DNA from: JABMOV01 sp964344305
GTDB lineage: Bacteria; Fidelibacterota; Marinisomatia; Marinisomatales; JABMOV01
Assembly: GCA_964344305.1 (NCBI GenBank)
Contig: CAYFMT010000004.1
Span: forward strand, 1-64,000
Direction: 5' to 3'
Length of the DNA: 64,000 nt
Below the pieces are notes generated by a model. The model saw only the letters and a list, made by a program, of their open reading frames with translations, ran no database searches and was not told where the DNA came from. The position numbers and the translations under genes were made by a program. Positions 8,317-17,736 of this stretch are shown piece by piece; the first letter of the stretch is position 1; every line of letters begins with the position of its first letter.

Positions 8317-10962
8317 ATGAAACGATCCCTTGATAAGGTATATCAACCTGCGAATGTGGAAGAAAAATGGTACACACACTGGCAGAATAACCGGTATTTC
8401 CATTCATCACCGAATTCAAAAAAAGACCCCTTTACCATAGTCATCCCACCCCCAAATGTAACAGGCATGCTTACCATGGGACATGTCCTGAACAATACCA
8501 TGCAGGATATCCTCATTCGCAAAGCGCGAATGGAAGGATACGAAGCTTGCTGGATTCCGGGTACAGATCATGCATCCATTGCCACAGAAGCCAAAGTGGT
8601 TGCCATGCTAAAGGAGAATGGTGTTGATAAAGATTCCCTTTCCAGGGATGAATTTCTGGAGCATGCCTGGGAGTGGAAAGAAAAGTATGGTGGTATCATC
8701 ATCAATCAGTTGAAGACCCTTGGGTGTTCCTGCGATTGGGAACGAGAGCGGTTTACTATGGATGAAGGATATTCCCATGCTGTGTTGTCCGCTTTTGTGA
8801 ATTTGTATGAAAAGGGTATGATCTACCGTGGGAAACGGCTGGTGAACTGGTGTCCTGTATCAAAATCAGCCATCAGCGATGAAGAGGTGATCCATCAGGA
8901 AGTGAATGGACATCTCTGGCATTTCAGATACCCCATTTCAGGATCCGATGAAGCCCTCATTGTGGCAACAACCAGACCAGAAACCATGCTGGGTGACACG
9001 GCAGTGGCTGTTCATCCCGACGATAAGCGATATACTCACCTTATTGGAAAGACCATTGATCTTCCTCTGGTAAACAGGCAAATACCTATCATAGCCGATT
9101 CTTATGTTGATCCGGAATTCGGAACCGGTTGTGTCAAAGTAACACCGGCACATGACCCTAATGATTTTGCCATGGGCGAATCCCATGACCTGGAATTCAT
9201 CAATATCATGAATGATGATGCTTCACTGAATGAAAATGTGCCTGAAAAATACCAGAGATTGTCCCGAGAGGATGCCCGAAAAGCGGTTGTTAAGAATCTT
9301 GAATCCGGTGGATTTCTTGTTGAAGTAGAAGACTACACAAACAAAGTCGGGTATTCAGAACGCGGACATGTACCCATCGAATTCTATATGTCGGAACAAT
9401 GGTTCCTTAAAATGGAAGACATTGCAAAGCCAGCCATTGAAGCTGTTCGAAATGGAAAGATCAAGTTCCATCCTGAACACTGGGTGAAAACCTATTTTCA
9501 CTGGATGGAGAATATCAAGGACTGGTGTATCAGTCGGCAATTATGGTGGGGGCATCGAATTCCGGTGTACACTTGCTCGGATTGTCAACATGTCATGGTA
9601 CAGGTTGAAGAACCAACATCCTGTTCTGAATGCGGTCATAAAACCATCCATCAGGATCCAGACGTTTTGGATACATGGTCCAGTTCCTGGTTATGGCCAT
9701 TTGGGGTCCATTCATGGCCCGAGGATTCAGAAGAATTATCCTACTATTACCCGACGAATGTCCTTATTACCGGTCCGGATATTATCTTTTTCTGGGTGGC
9801 ACGGATGATCATGGCAGGGTATGAATTTCTGGACGATTTACCGTTCACCGATGTGTATTTCACCAGTATACTACGGGATGAAACGGGACGGAAATTCAGC
9901 AAGTCCCTTGGAAACTCCCCGGACCCTATTGACCTGTTTGACACCTATGGAACAGATGCTGTTCGATTTGGCATAATGCTCATGGCCCCACAGGGACTGG
10001 ATGTATTGTTCAGTGAATCCCGTCTGGAAGTGGGACGGAATTTCATGAACAAACTCTGGAACGCTTCACGGTTTGTCCTTATGAATATCCCGGAAGACTG
10101 GGAAGAAGAGGAACTACCGGATTATTCATCCCTGGCATTACCGGAACGATGGATTCTTAGCCGATTAAACCATGCCATTGCCAATGTGAATCGTCAACTA
10201 GATCGTTTCCATTTCAATGAAGCAGCAAAAGTGATTTATGATTTTACATGGAGTGATTTTTGTGACTGGTATATCGAAATTGCCAAAACGCGATTTTATG
10301 GTGATGATGAAGTGATGGCCAATACCACACGAACTGTTGCAGTGCATGTTATCAAAAACATCCTTGGACTTCTGCACCCGTACGCTCCATTTATTACAGA
10401 AGAACTATGGGCTACATTCCGTCATAAAGAGGACAATGACCTCATTGTTTCTCCCTGGCCGGTCATGCATAAAAATGAAGTGGATGAAAAAGGGGAATCT
10501 AATATGGCCCTGCTTCAGGAGTTGATCTCACAGGTTCGCACCATCAGAGCCAGGATGAATGTACCACCTTCAAAAAAGGCAACCATGGTTGCACGCTGTA
10601 CAGAGGAAGAAGCAGATTTTATTGGACATTACTTTAACATCATTGGAACCCTTGCTGGTCTGGTATCATTTGAAGCAGGCTCAAGTGTTTCAAAGCCACC
10701 CCATTCCGCCACGGCTGTTGTTGGCAACTATGAGGTTTATATTCCACTGGAAGGGTTGATTGATCTGGGCATTGAAAAAGCACGTCTGGAGAAACGAAAG
10801 GATGAGCTGGAAAACCATATCCGTGGTGTGGAGAAGAAACTTGGGAACGCCCAATTCATTGAACGGGCACCAGAACAGGTAGTGGCCCGGGAGCGCGAGA
10901 AATTTAATGAAATGAAGCGGGAACTTGAAAAAGTTGAAACAAATTTATCCATGGTGCAATAA
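8317..10962 (+). CDS. valS: Valyl-tRNA synthetase
   Basis: 881 residues, class Ia synthetase of normal size. The HIGH-type motif is TMGH (residues 53-56, after PPPNVTGM), and KMSKS appears as KFSKS near residue 528. The editing (CP1) domain lies between them with TTRPETMLGD near 214. A Cys-rich CSDC...CSEC zinc-like knuckle is inserted near 415-435, and the C terminus has the usual ValRS coiled coil. It charges tRNA-Val. It starts 20 nt after the CNBD gene and precedes a DUF4139-like gene by 21 nt. No T-box or other leader is visible. Confidence 0.97.
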   Translation: MKRSLDKVYQPANVEEKWYTHWQNNRYFHSSPNSKKDPFTIVIPPPNVTGMLTMGHVLNNTMQDILIRKARMEGYEACWIPGTDHASIATEAKVVAMLKENGVDKDSLSRDEFLEHAWEWKEKYGGIIINQLKTLGCSCDWERERFTMDEGYSHAVLSAFVNLYEKGMIYRGKRLVNWCPVSKSAISDEEVIHQEVNGHLWHFRYPISGSDEALIVATTRPETMLGDTAVAVHPDDKRYTHLIGKTIDLPLVNRQIPIIADSYVDPEFGTGCVKVTPAHDPNDFAMGESHDLEFINIMNDDASLNENVPEKYQRLSREDARKAVVKNLESGGFLVEVEDYTNKVGYSERGHVPIEFYMSEQWFLKMEDIAKPAIEAVRNGKIKFHPEHWVKTYFHWMENIKDWCISRQLWWGHRIPVYTCSDCQHVMVQVEEPTSCSECGHKTIHQDPDVLDTWSSSWLWPFGVHSWPEDSEELSYYYPTNVLITGPDIIFFWVARMIMAGYEFLDDLPFTDVYFTSILRDETGRKFSKSLGNSPDPIDLFDTYGTDAVRFGIMLMAPQGLDVLFSESRLEVGRNFMNKLWNASRFVLMNIPEDWEEEELPDYSSLALPERWILSRLNHAIANVNRQLDRFHFNEAAKVIYDFTWSDFCDWYIEIAKTRFYGDDEVMANTTRTVAVHVIKNILGLLHPYAPFITEELWATFRHKEDNDLIVSPWPVMHKNEVDEKGESNMALLQELISQVRTIRARMNVPPSKKATMVARCTEEEADFIGHYFNIIGTLAGLVSFEAGSSVSKPPHSATAVVGNYEVYIPLEGLIDLGIEKARLEKRKDELENHIRGVEKKLGNAQFIERAPEQVVAREREKFNEMKRELEKVETNLSMVQ

Positions 10963-10983
10963 GGAAGAAAAAAGGGAGTCACG

Positions 10984-12324
10984 ATGAAAAAAGCAGTCTG
11001 TATCATTTTATGCATGACAGCATTCATGATTGGGCAATCACATAATGCAACTGCTACGGTATACAAGGACGGTATTGCACAGATAGAGCAACCGGTAAGC
11101 TGGCCCATTTCTGAAGGGTTTAATTCGGTTTCCTATCATAATTTTCCATCCATGATCCATAAAGACACACCTTTTCTATCCCTCAATACCGGTATCATTT
11201 ATTCACAACGATTTGATGAAAACACGTTTAGTTTTGGACATTACTATACCGAGAAGCAAGGAAGCCCAATTGTGGTAAAGGTCCATGATGAAAAAGAAGT
11301 GGAAGGTATCCTGCTAAAACACATGGGGGAATCCATCGCGGTTCAGACACGAGAAGGATTTCGATCCTTTACTCTAGATCATCTGGATTATTTTGGATTT
11401 GAGGACCAGCTCGAGAATCTACAGTTCGAACCAGCACTCGTCTGGAATATCTACGTTTCTGGAGAATCAACTGCCAGAGGACACCTGCATTACACCACCG
11501 GCGGGTTTGATTGGAATGCATCCTATCGACTGGTACTGAACGAGGATACTAATGAAGCTGAACTCGTCTCTCAGGCCCTGGTAGGAAACATGAGTGACGA
11601 GGATTTTTCCGGCCTGCAGCTGAAACTGATTGAAGGAAATCTCCAAACCGCAAGAAGGTCCCGCGCTGCATCCTATAGATCTTCAACAGCTATTACTGTG
11701 GTAGAATCTTCTCCAACCCCAACCCATGATAACCTTGGCGATTTCCACATCTATACTATTGAAGGGAAGCATCGAATTAAACCCAATCAAACCGTTCAAC
11801 TTAAACTCTATGATAATCGGTTTATTTCCTATAACAGGACGTATGTTTTTGAGAATTCAGAACGATCCAAAAAGGACGAACCACTGGGTATTGTCCTTGA
11901 CTTTGTAAACAATGAGGAAAACAGCCTTGGTATACCGTTGCCTCAGGGAAAAGTGGACATGTATTATAAAGACGATACAGGTTCCATGATATATGCAGGA
12001 ACGGACCGTATCAGCCAGGTCCCTCGCTCCGAAACGGCCACATTGAATGCCGGTAGAGCATTTGACGTGATTGGAAAACGGAAAGTTCTAAACTATGATC
12101 GGCAGAGAAAAGGGGAGGAAGGTACCATTGAGATCGAGCTGTTCAATGGGAAGGAAGACACAATACAGGTGAAGGTGATTGAGCACCTGTCAGGTGACTG
12201 GGTCATTCGAAATGAAACCAGTATGTATATCAAGGATGACGCCACATCCATCCATTTCCCATTGAAAATGAATCCGCAGGAAAGAAAAACCATTACCTAT
12301 TCCTATCGAAAAGAATTCAAGTAA
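10984..12324 (+). CDS. Exported DUF4139-like protein
   Basis: 446 residues with an N-terminal signal peptide (about 1-24, ending ATA). The rest is beta-rich with no TM segment. The central GDFHIYTIEGKHRIKPNQT and ENSERSKKDEPLG region and the C-terminal NPQERKTITYSYRKEF ending resemble DUF4139 proteins, exported proteins of unknown function. A GGGAG Shine-Dalgarno lies 7 bases before the ATG. It sits between valS and recG on the same strand; context gives no function. Confidence 0.6.
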   Translation: MKKAVCIILCMTAFMIGQSHNATATVYKDGIAQIEQPVSWPISEGFNSVSYHNFPSMIHKDTPFLSLNTGIIYSQRFDENTFSFGHYYTEKQGSPIVVKVHDEKEVEGILLKHMGESIAVQTREGFRSFTLDHLDYFGFEDQLENLQFEPALVWNIYVSGESTARGHLHYTTGGFDWNASYRLVLNEDTNEAELVSQALVGNMSDEDFSGLQLKLIEGNLQTARRSRAASYRSSTAITVVESSPTPTHDNLGDFHIYTIEGKHRIKPNQTVQLKLYDNRFISYNRTYVFENSERSKKDEPLGIVLDFVNNEENSLGIPLPQGKVDMYYKDDTGSMIYAGTDRISQVPRSETATLNAGRAFDVIGKRKVLNYDRQRKGEEGTIEIELFNGKEDTIQVKVIEHLSGDWVIRNETSMYIKDDATSIHFPLKMNPQERKTITYSYRKEFK

Positions 12325-12332
12325 CCTCACGA

Positions 12333-12353
12333 GTGACAGGGTGAACCTGACAC
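12333..12353. other. Imperfect hairpin between the DUF4139-like gene and recG
   Basis: GTGACAGG and CCTGACAC pair with one mismatch around a five-base loop. No T tract follows directly, so it is not a convincing intrinsic terminator. It could be an operator or an mRNA structure. Confidence 0.3.
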
Positions 12354-12388
12354 GATATGAGCAACCCAGAGATTGTTTTTTATAAACC

Positions 12389-14461
12389 ATGGATTCCAAC
12401 ACTGACATTACTTACCTGAAGGGCGTGGGTCCTGCTCGCTCAAAAGTACTGGATTCAATGGGTATCACCACTGTTGAAGACTTGTTGTATTATTTTCCAA
12501 GAAGACATCTGGACAGGACCACAGTCGACAAAATCACTCACCTGCAACCCGGGAGTAATAGCACCCTCATTGGGAAAATTGAGGTATGTGGAAAGCGTCG
12601 AGGCCGAAGGAGAGCGATCTATGAAGCGGTTCTGTCTGATGAAAGTGGATTGCTGAAACTGATCTGGTTCAACGGGGTATACTATTGGGAAAAATACCTG
12701 AAGCAGGGGGACCGGGTTGCGGTCCATGGAAAAGTGGAAGTATACAATGGTTTCCAGATCGTTCATCCAGAACTGGACAAGCTGGATAAGGATGATGATC
12801 CCCTGCACAGTGGTAAAATAGTTCCGCTTTATCCCCTGACTCAGCAAATGAAAAGCGCAGGACTTGACAATCGAAGAATGCGCAGGTTAATCACAAATCT
12901 CATGGATGAGTTTCCCGGCGTCAATGACTTCATGCCGGAAGAGTTTATAAAAACGTACGGGTTGATTGATCTCCAACACGCATTGCGTTTCATTCATTAT
13001 TCTAAGAATACGGATCAACTGGCAGCAGCCCGGAAGCGCCTGAAATTTGATGAACATTTTTTCCTGCAGCTGTTGATGGCCCTGCATCGACAAACCATAA
13101 AAAGAGAAATCACAAAACCTCTTGAAGAAGTAGGACCTTATTTTGAAAGGGTATTGGACCAATTAACATTTGATCTGACGGACGCACAAAAACGAGTCAT
13201 AAAAGAGATTCGTCGTGACATGGCTAACACAGCCGTGATGAACAGGCTTCTACAGGGAGATGTGGGATCAGGGAAAACAATTGTGGCTTTTTTGAGTGCA
13301 GCCATCGCCATTGGGAATGGTGTACAGGTGGCGGTCATGGCACCTACAGAGATCCTGGCACACCAGCATTTTGAATCTTTCAGGAAACTTGCGGAGAAAG
13401 CGAAGATCACCTGTGCTATTCTTGTGGGGAATACGGCTGCAAAGGAGAGGAAAACTATTCTGGAAGCACTTTCCGATGGACGAATCCAGATCATTGTTGG
13501 AACACATGCTCTCATCCAAAAAGATGTAGGGTTCAAGGACCTTGGATTCGTCATTATTGATGAGCAGCATCGATTTGGTGTGATGCAGCGTGGTGAGCTA
13601 ACAGAAAAAGGACTTCAACCCCATCTCCTTGCTATGACCGCCACACCCATTCCACGCACACTTGCCATGAGTTACCATGGGGACATGGATGTTTCGGTGG
13701 TTGATGAATTACCGAAAAACCGCATGCCAGTCGTAACCAAAGTTGTGGATCCACCCAGGTTGAAAAAAGTCTATGAATTCGCTCTGGAAGAAATCAAAGC
13801 CGGACGTCAGTGCATGATCGTTTATCCTCTGGTAGAGGAATCTGAGAAATCCGACTTGGAGGCCGCCACTGAAGCACGAGAAAAACTGGCTGAATCTGTT
13901 TTCAAGAATGCAAAAGTTGGACTCATTCATGGGCGCATGAAAAAAGAGGAAAAAGATGCTGTCATGGATGCTTTTTCATCCAATGAAATTCATATTCTGG
14001 TGGCCACAACTGTAATTGAAGTTGGGATTGATGTCCCCAACGCTACGGTGATGATTATCGAACATGCCGACCGATTTGGGCTGACGCAGCTTCATCAGCT
14101 TCGGGGTCGTGTTGGCAGGGGATCAGAAAAGGGGTACTGCGTACTGGTAAAACGGAACCATACTGACACAGCTGTACGTCGCTTATCCATCATGGAAAAA
14201 ACCACTGATGGATTCAAGATTGCTGATGAAGATTTGGCCATCAGGGGACCGGGAGAATTTTTCGGTATCAGGCAGAGTGGGTTCCTGAAATACAAAATTG
14301 CTGACCTGGTGCTGGACGGTCCCATTATACGTGAAGCCAGGCAGGCTGCATTTGACATTGCAGAACAAGATCCCCACTTGCGAAAACCTGAACATCACAT
14401 TCTGCGGGAGAAATTCCTGAAAGAATATCAGGACAAGTTAAAGATGGTGAATATAAGTTAG
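12389..14461 (+). CDS. recG: ATP-dependent DNA helicase RecG
   Basis: 690 residues, normal RecG size. An N-terminal helical and OB wedge domain (about 1-200) is followed by superfamily 2 motifs: Walker A GDVGSGKT (near 290-297), DEQH box (near 391) in place of DEAD, TATPIPRTLA, HGRMKKEEKD and RGRVGRG. The last segment carries the RecG-specific GPGEFFGIRQSG. It remodels stalled replication forks and branched DNA. No SD is visible at the ATG. The gene is followed by a short spacer with a GACTGGAGA repeat word. Confidence 0.96.
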   Translation: MDSNTDITYLKGVGPARSKVLDSMGITTVEDLLYYFPRRHLDRTTVDKITHLQPGSNSTLIGKIEVCGKRRGRRRAIYEAVLSDESGLLKLIWFNGVYYWEKYLKQGDRVAVHGKVEVYNGFQIVHPELDKLDKDDDPLHSGKIVPLYPLTQQMKSAGLDNRRMRRLITNLMDEFPGVNDFMPEEFIKTYGLIDLQHALRFIHYSKNTDQLAAARKRLKFDEHFFLQLLMALHRQTIKREITKPLEEVGPYFERVLDQLTFDLTDAQKRVIKEIRRDMANTAVMNRLLQGDVGSGKTIVAFLSAAIAIGNGVQVAVMAPTEILAHQHFESFRKLAEKAKITCAILVGNTAAKERKTILEALSDGRIQIIVGTHALIQKDVGFKDLGFVIIDEQHRFGVMQRGELTEKGLQPHLLAMTATPIPRTLAMSYHGDMDVSVVDELPKNRMPVVTKVVDPPRLKKVYEFALEEIKAGRQCMIVYPLVEESEKSDLEAATEAREKLAESVFKNAKVGLIHGRMKKEEKDAVMDAFSSNEIHILVATTVIEVGIDVPNATVMIIEHADRFGLTQLHQLRGRVGRGSEKGYCVLVKRNHTDTAVRRLSIMEKTTDGFKIADEDLAIRGPGEFFGIRQSGFLKYKIADLVLDGPIIREARQAAFDIAEQDPHLRKPEHHILREKFLKEYQDKLKMVNIS

Positions 14462-14485
14462 GGACTGGAGAATAGGGGCTAGGTG
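14462..14485. repeat. Short copy of the GACTGGAGA-type spacer repeat
   Basis: The spacer after recG begins GACTGGAGAATAGGGGCTAG, resembling the repeat words at 51-103. Only one degenerate copy is present. Confidence 0.35.
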
Positions 14486-14525
14486 CCAATGGTTAGATTG
14501 CGAAAGTAAAGCATTGTAGAAAAAT

Positions 14526-15419
14526 ATGAAGAAAATTGATCAGTGTAAGTTGTGTGGTTCAACCGAATTAAAGTTGAAGCATGAATGCAGGGATTTCCTT
14601 GTATCAGATGAAAAGTTCAGCATCTTGGAATGTCCTCAATGCTCCGCCTGTTTCACATCTCCGGAACCGGATCAGACATCCATTGGTCGATACTATGAAA
14701 GCGATGAATATATTGCTCATTCTGGCAAGAGTTCTGGAATCATCGAAACTCTGTATAAAACGGTTCGCTTCTTTGCACTTAACAGCAAGCTGGATTTAAT
14801 CCAGACAGAATCAGGTTTATTGAAGGGATCCATTCTGGATATTGGGTGCGGGTCAGGAGAGTTTCTGGAAAAATGCCTGAAAAACGGATGGGATGTCACC
14901 GGGTTGGAGCCGGGGAAAATGGCACGGGAAAAGGCATCGGACCTTCTTGGAAAACCGGTGAGGAAAATAGAAGAATTGTTCGCATGGAAAAACTCAACCT
15001 TTGATGTCATCACCATGTGGCATGTCCTTGAGCATGTACATGAACCCATACGGTATATGAAACGAATCCATGAATTGCTGGCACCGGGTGGTATTGCATT
15101 AATCGCACTACCCAATCACACAAGCCCGGATGCTACTCATTATGGGAAAGACTGGGCCGCATGGGATGTGCCTCGACACCTGACACATTTCTCACCTCAA
15201 TCCATGGATATCCTGACACAAAAAACCGGGTTCGTTGTTCGAAAGATGAAATGGATGCCTTTTGATTCATTTTATGTCTCGCTGTTGAGTGAAACAAAAG
15301 TGAAAGATGATGGGAATAGTTTACTTGCTATACTGAATGGAGGAGTAACATGGATATCCAGTTTAAGGAGCAATACATTATCCAGTTCAATCATTTATAT
15401 TTTAAAACGAAATATGTAG
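14526..15419 (+). CDS. SAM-dependent methyltransferase with N-terminal zinc-knuckle
   Basis: 297 residues. The N terminus has two CxxC pairs (CKLC near 8, CPQC near 39) typical of a zinc-binding knuckle in methyltransferases of the Methyltransf_11/23 type. SAM motif I is ILDIGCGSGEF (near 101-111), then GLEPG and the motif MWHVLEHVHEP. The substrate is unknown; such enzymes often act on sugars, lipids or small metabolites. It ends 8 bases before the convergent T9SS gene and has no visible terminator. Confidence 0.8.
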   Translation: MKKIDQCKLCGSTELKLKHECRDFLVSDEKFSILECPQCSACFTSPEPDQTSIGRYYESDEYIAHSGKSSGIIETLYKTVRFFALNSKLDLIQTESGLLKGSILDIGCGSGEFLEKCLKNGWDVTGLEPGKMAREKASDLLGKPVRKIEELFAWKNSTFDVITMWHVLEHVHEPIRYMKRIHELLAPGGIALIALPNHTSPDATHYGKDWAAWDVPRHLTHFSPQSMDILTQKTGFVVRKMKWMPFDSFYVSLLSETKVKDDGNSLLAILNGGVTWISSLRSNTLSSSIIYILKRNM

Positions 15420-15427
15420 ACAGGGGT

Positions 15428-17695
15428 TTATTTCAATAATGTAATAGTTTTTATATCGTTATGGCGTCCTTGTTTTAGTTTAATAAAATACATTCCTGAA
15501 GCTAATTCTCCATGACTCATTGAAATTGAGTGTCGCCCTGCGCTAATAAAACCACTGAATATTTCTTTCACAACCTGTCCTTGAAGATTAATGACAGTGA
15601 TTTCAAGATACTTACTTTCTGGTACTGATATTTGTAAGGTCGATCCTGCATTGGAGGGATTCGGATATATGGTTTGTATGGAGAGATTGGACGGTAAAGA
15701 ATGATCCTGGTGATCCAATATTGACACAGCACCATATTCAAACGCACCCAAATCAGGAGCCGAACCTGTATATTTATCTGAAGTTAAGTAAACCACCGTA
15801 TCATCTTCCCAGATGAAAAGAGCCGTGCCAGCATCAATGGCAGGTGATAGTTCAGATAGACTATAATCATCATTATCAGGGTCAAAAAATTGGGGATCAG
15901 ACTCCATATTCCCATCAATCCATTGGATATCCCAATTGCCTGTTCTGCCAATGCCCCATTCACCACTCTCAATAATATTATGGGATAAAATGAGCTTAAT
16001 GGGGTTTTCAGCAGAACTTGTTCGTCCGTCCAGGTAGATTTCATAAGGCTCATTGTTATAACTGATATTGTTCACCATTCGAACTTCCGTTCCCCAACCA
16101 TCGATACCAATGTTTGCATATCCCGTGGATACATTGTTACTGAAGGTACAGTTTACTAAATCAACAATATCAGATTCTGTAATACCGATTGATGCAGCTC
16201 CGGAAAGAGAAAAGTCATTATCACAAAAATTATTTGTGAACAGGCAATTCTCAATTCTTCTATACGTTGAATGTATTGCAGTATCTGCCGTGCTGATTTG
16301 TATTGCGCCTCCATTGGCATACCAATCTGATGGATACCATGGAGTATTGTACTGAAAAACACTATTTCTAACGGTAATAGACTTGTGGTGCATTAATAAG
16401 AGAGATTTGATATTTACAGATTGAATAAATTCACAATTCTCAATTATAATATTTGACTCAGGAATGATGGGTACCAGTGATGCTTTGTTACAGGAAATAC
16501 TTCGAGGCGACATATTAATAAATTTTATATGGTTTATACTTACGTTATTGTTATGATTTAACATCATACCTACTTGCTGCACGAAATTTGGATCTATTGC
16601 CAGGTTTTTAACCGTCATCCTGCTGATGGAATAATCATGCTCATTCTGATTGGCATCAAATCCAGCCCATTTTACTCCTTCCAAAGAAATAATGGTTGTA
16701 TCTATTCCCGATCCTTCCAGTGAAACAAAACTTCTCAGGTTTAGAGGAAACTTTTCATTGTTGGTGGTAATGGAGTACACACCCGGTAACAGGTAAATGG
16801 TATGAGGGTTATCTGCATTTGCATCAATAATGGTTAATGCGCGGGAAATGGTCTTCAGTGGTGAAGCTGCCGTTAACCCGGAATTCGTGTCATCTCCGTC
16901 TGGGGATACATAGAGGTCGTGATTTACGGGTTGTATCATTCCATGATTAATATGAAAATCTGAGAAAAATCCCCGTACAAAATAACTGTCAGGCTGGGCA
17001 ACGGTGAAAGTATCCAGGTAGATGGGAATATGAACCGAATCCCAATCATTGTGCCAGATTTCAGGATATTCACCAGCAACATTATTATATATGTTGCAGG
17101 GATTAAGAGTATCAAACTCAATCAGCGATTCAAATATGCCTAACCCACCAGCATGGTAATCACTATGATTATTCTTGATGGTCACATTGGAAAAAAATGG
17201 GTTTGAATTCACCCTTACATAAGCACCGGCACCAGAAGCAGACATCCCATTGGTATGGTTATCTTTTATGACGCAATTAATAATTGTTGGGCTCGAATAT
17301 GAGATGTTTAATCCTCCACCAAAGTATGTAACAAGTCCAAATAATGTACCGGAACCGTTGATCAACGAAAACCCATTTAGCACAGCAGTTCGGGATTCCC
17401 CGGAGACAAAGGAAACACAGGACCCGGATTGGTGACCGTCAATAATGGTGTTGCGGATGGTTTGAGGGTTGGTATCGAAAAGATAATTTGATGTAAGATA
17501 AACATCCTTGCCATTAAAATTAATGTTTTCTTCCCAGATGCCGGGATAAACCAGTATGGTGTCACCTATAATTGCATCATCTATGGCTGCCTGAACACTC
17601 GTGTAGCTGCTGTCAATTCCTCCAACTTCAATAATAGTGGCATGGATCAGGGATCCAAGTAACATAGAGGTGATCAGAGTGTATTTAATATTCAT
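15428..17695 (-). CDS. T9SS-sorted right-handed beta-helix surface protein
   Basis: 755 residues from the ATG at 17695. A signal peptide (about 1-20, ending IHA) is followed by parallel beta-helix repeats rich in Asn/Ser (INCVIKDNHTNG, IENCLFTNN, VNCTFSNN), with a DUF1565-like block (YVSPDGDDTNSG...TISRALTIID) in the middle. The last 80 residues form a type A T9SS sorting domain (IYPNPSNAGS ... LASGMYFIKLKQG). It should be secreted and attached to the surface, perhaps binding or cleaving polysaccharide. A longer reading from GTG at 17716 would begin inside the terminator hairpin of the gene upstream, so I reject that start. Confidence 0.85.
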   Translation of the reverse strand: MNIKYTLITSMLLGSLIHATIIEVGGIDSSYTSVQAAIDDAIIGDTILVYPGIWEENINFNGKDVYLTSNYLFDTNPQTIRNTIIDGHQSGSCVSFVSGESRTAVLNGFSLINGSGTLFGLVTYFGGGLNISYSSPTIINCVIKDNHTNGMSASGAGAYVRVNSNPFFSNVTIKNNHSDYHAGGLGIFESLIEFDTLNPCNIYNNVAGEYPEIWHNDWDSVHIPIYLDTFTVAQPDSYFVRGFFSDFHINHGMIQPVNHDLYVSPDGDDTNSGLTAASPLKTISRALTIIDANADNPHTIYLLPGVYSITTNNEKFPLNLRSFVSLEGSGIDTTIISLEGVKWAGFDANQNEHDYSISRMTVKNLAIDPNFVQQVGMMLNHNNNVSINHIKFINMSPRSISCNKASLVPIIPESNIIIENCEFIQSVNIKSLLLMHHKSITVRNSVFQYNTPWYPSDWYANGGAIQISTADTAIHSTYRRIENCLFTNNFCDNDFSLSGAASIGITESDIVDLVNCTFSNNVSTGYANIGIDGWGTEVRMVNNISYNNEPYEIYLDGRTSSAENPIKLILSHNIIESGEWGIGRTGNWDIQWIDGNMESDPQFFDPDNDDYSLSELSPAIDAGTALFIWEDDTVVYLTSDKYTGSAPDLGAFEYGAVSILDHQDHSLPSNLSIQTIYPNPSNAGSTLQISVPESKYLEITVINLQGQVVKEIFSGFISAGRHSISMSHGELASGMYFIKLKQGRHNDIKTITLLK

Positions 17696-17729
17696 AAAAA
17701 ATGAGCCGGGCATCACGAGATACCCGGCT
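17696..17729 (-). terminator. Intrinsic terminator between the two T9SS genes
   Basis: On the minus strand AGCCGGG pairs with CCCGGCT (7 bp), extended after one mismatch by 3 bp around a CGTG-type tetraloop, then CA and six T. The T run abuts the ATG of the beta-helix gene, so that gene must use a promoter overlapping this hairpin or read through it. Confidence 0.75.
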
Positions 17730-17736
17730 GGTAATT

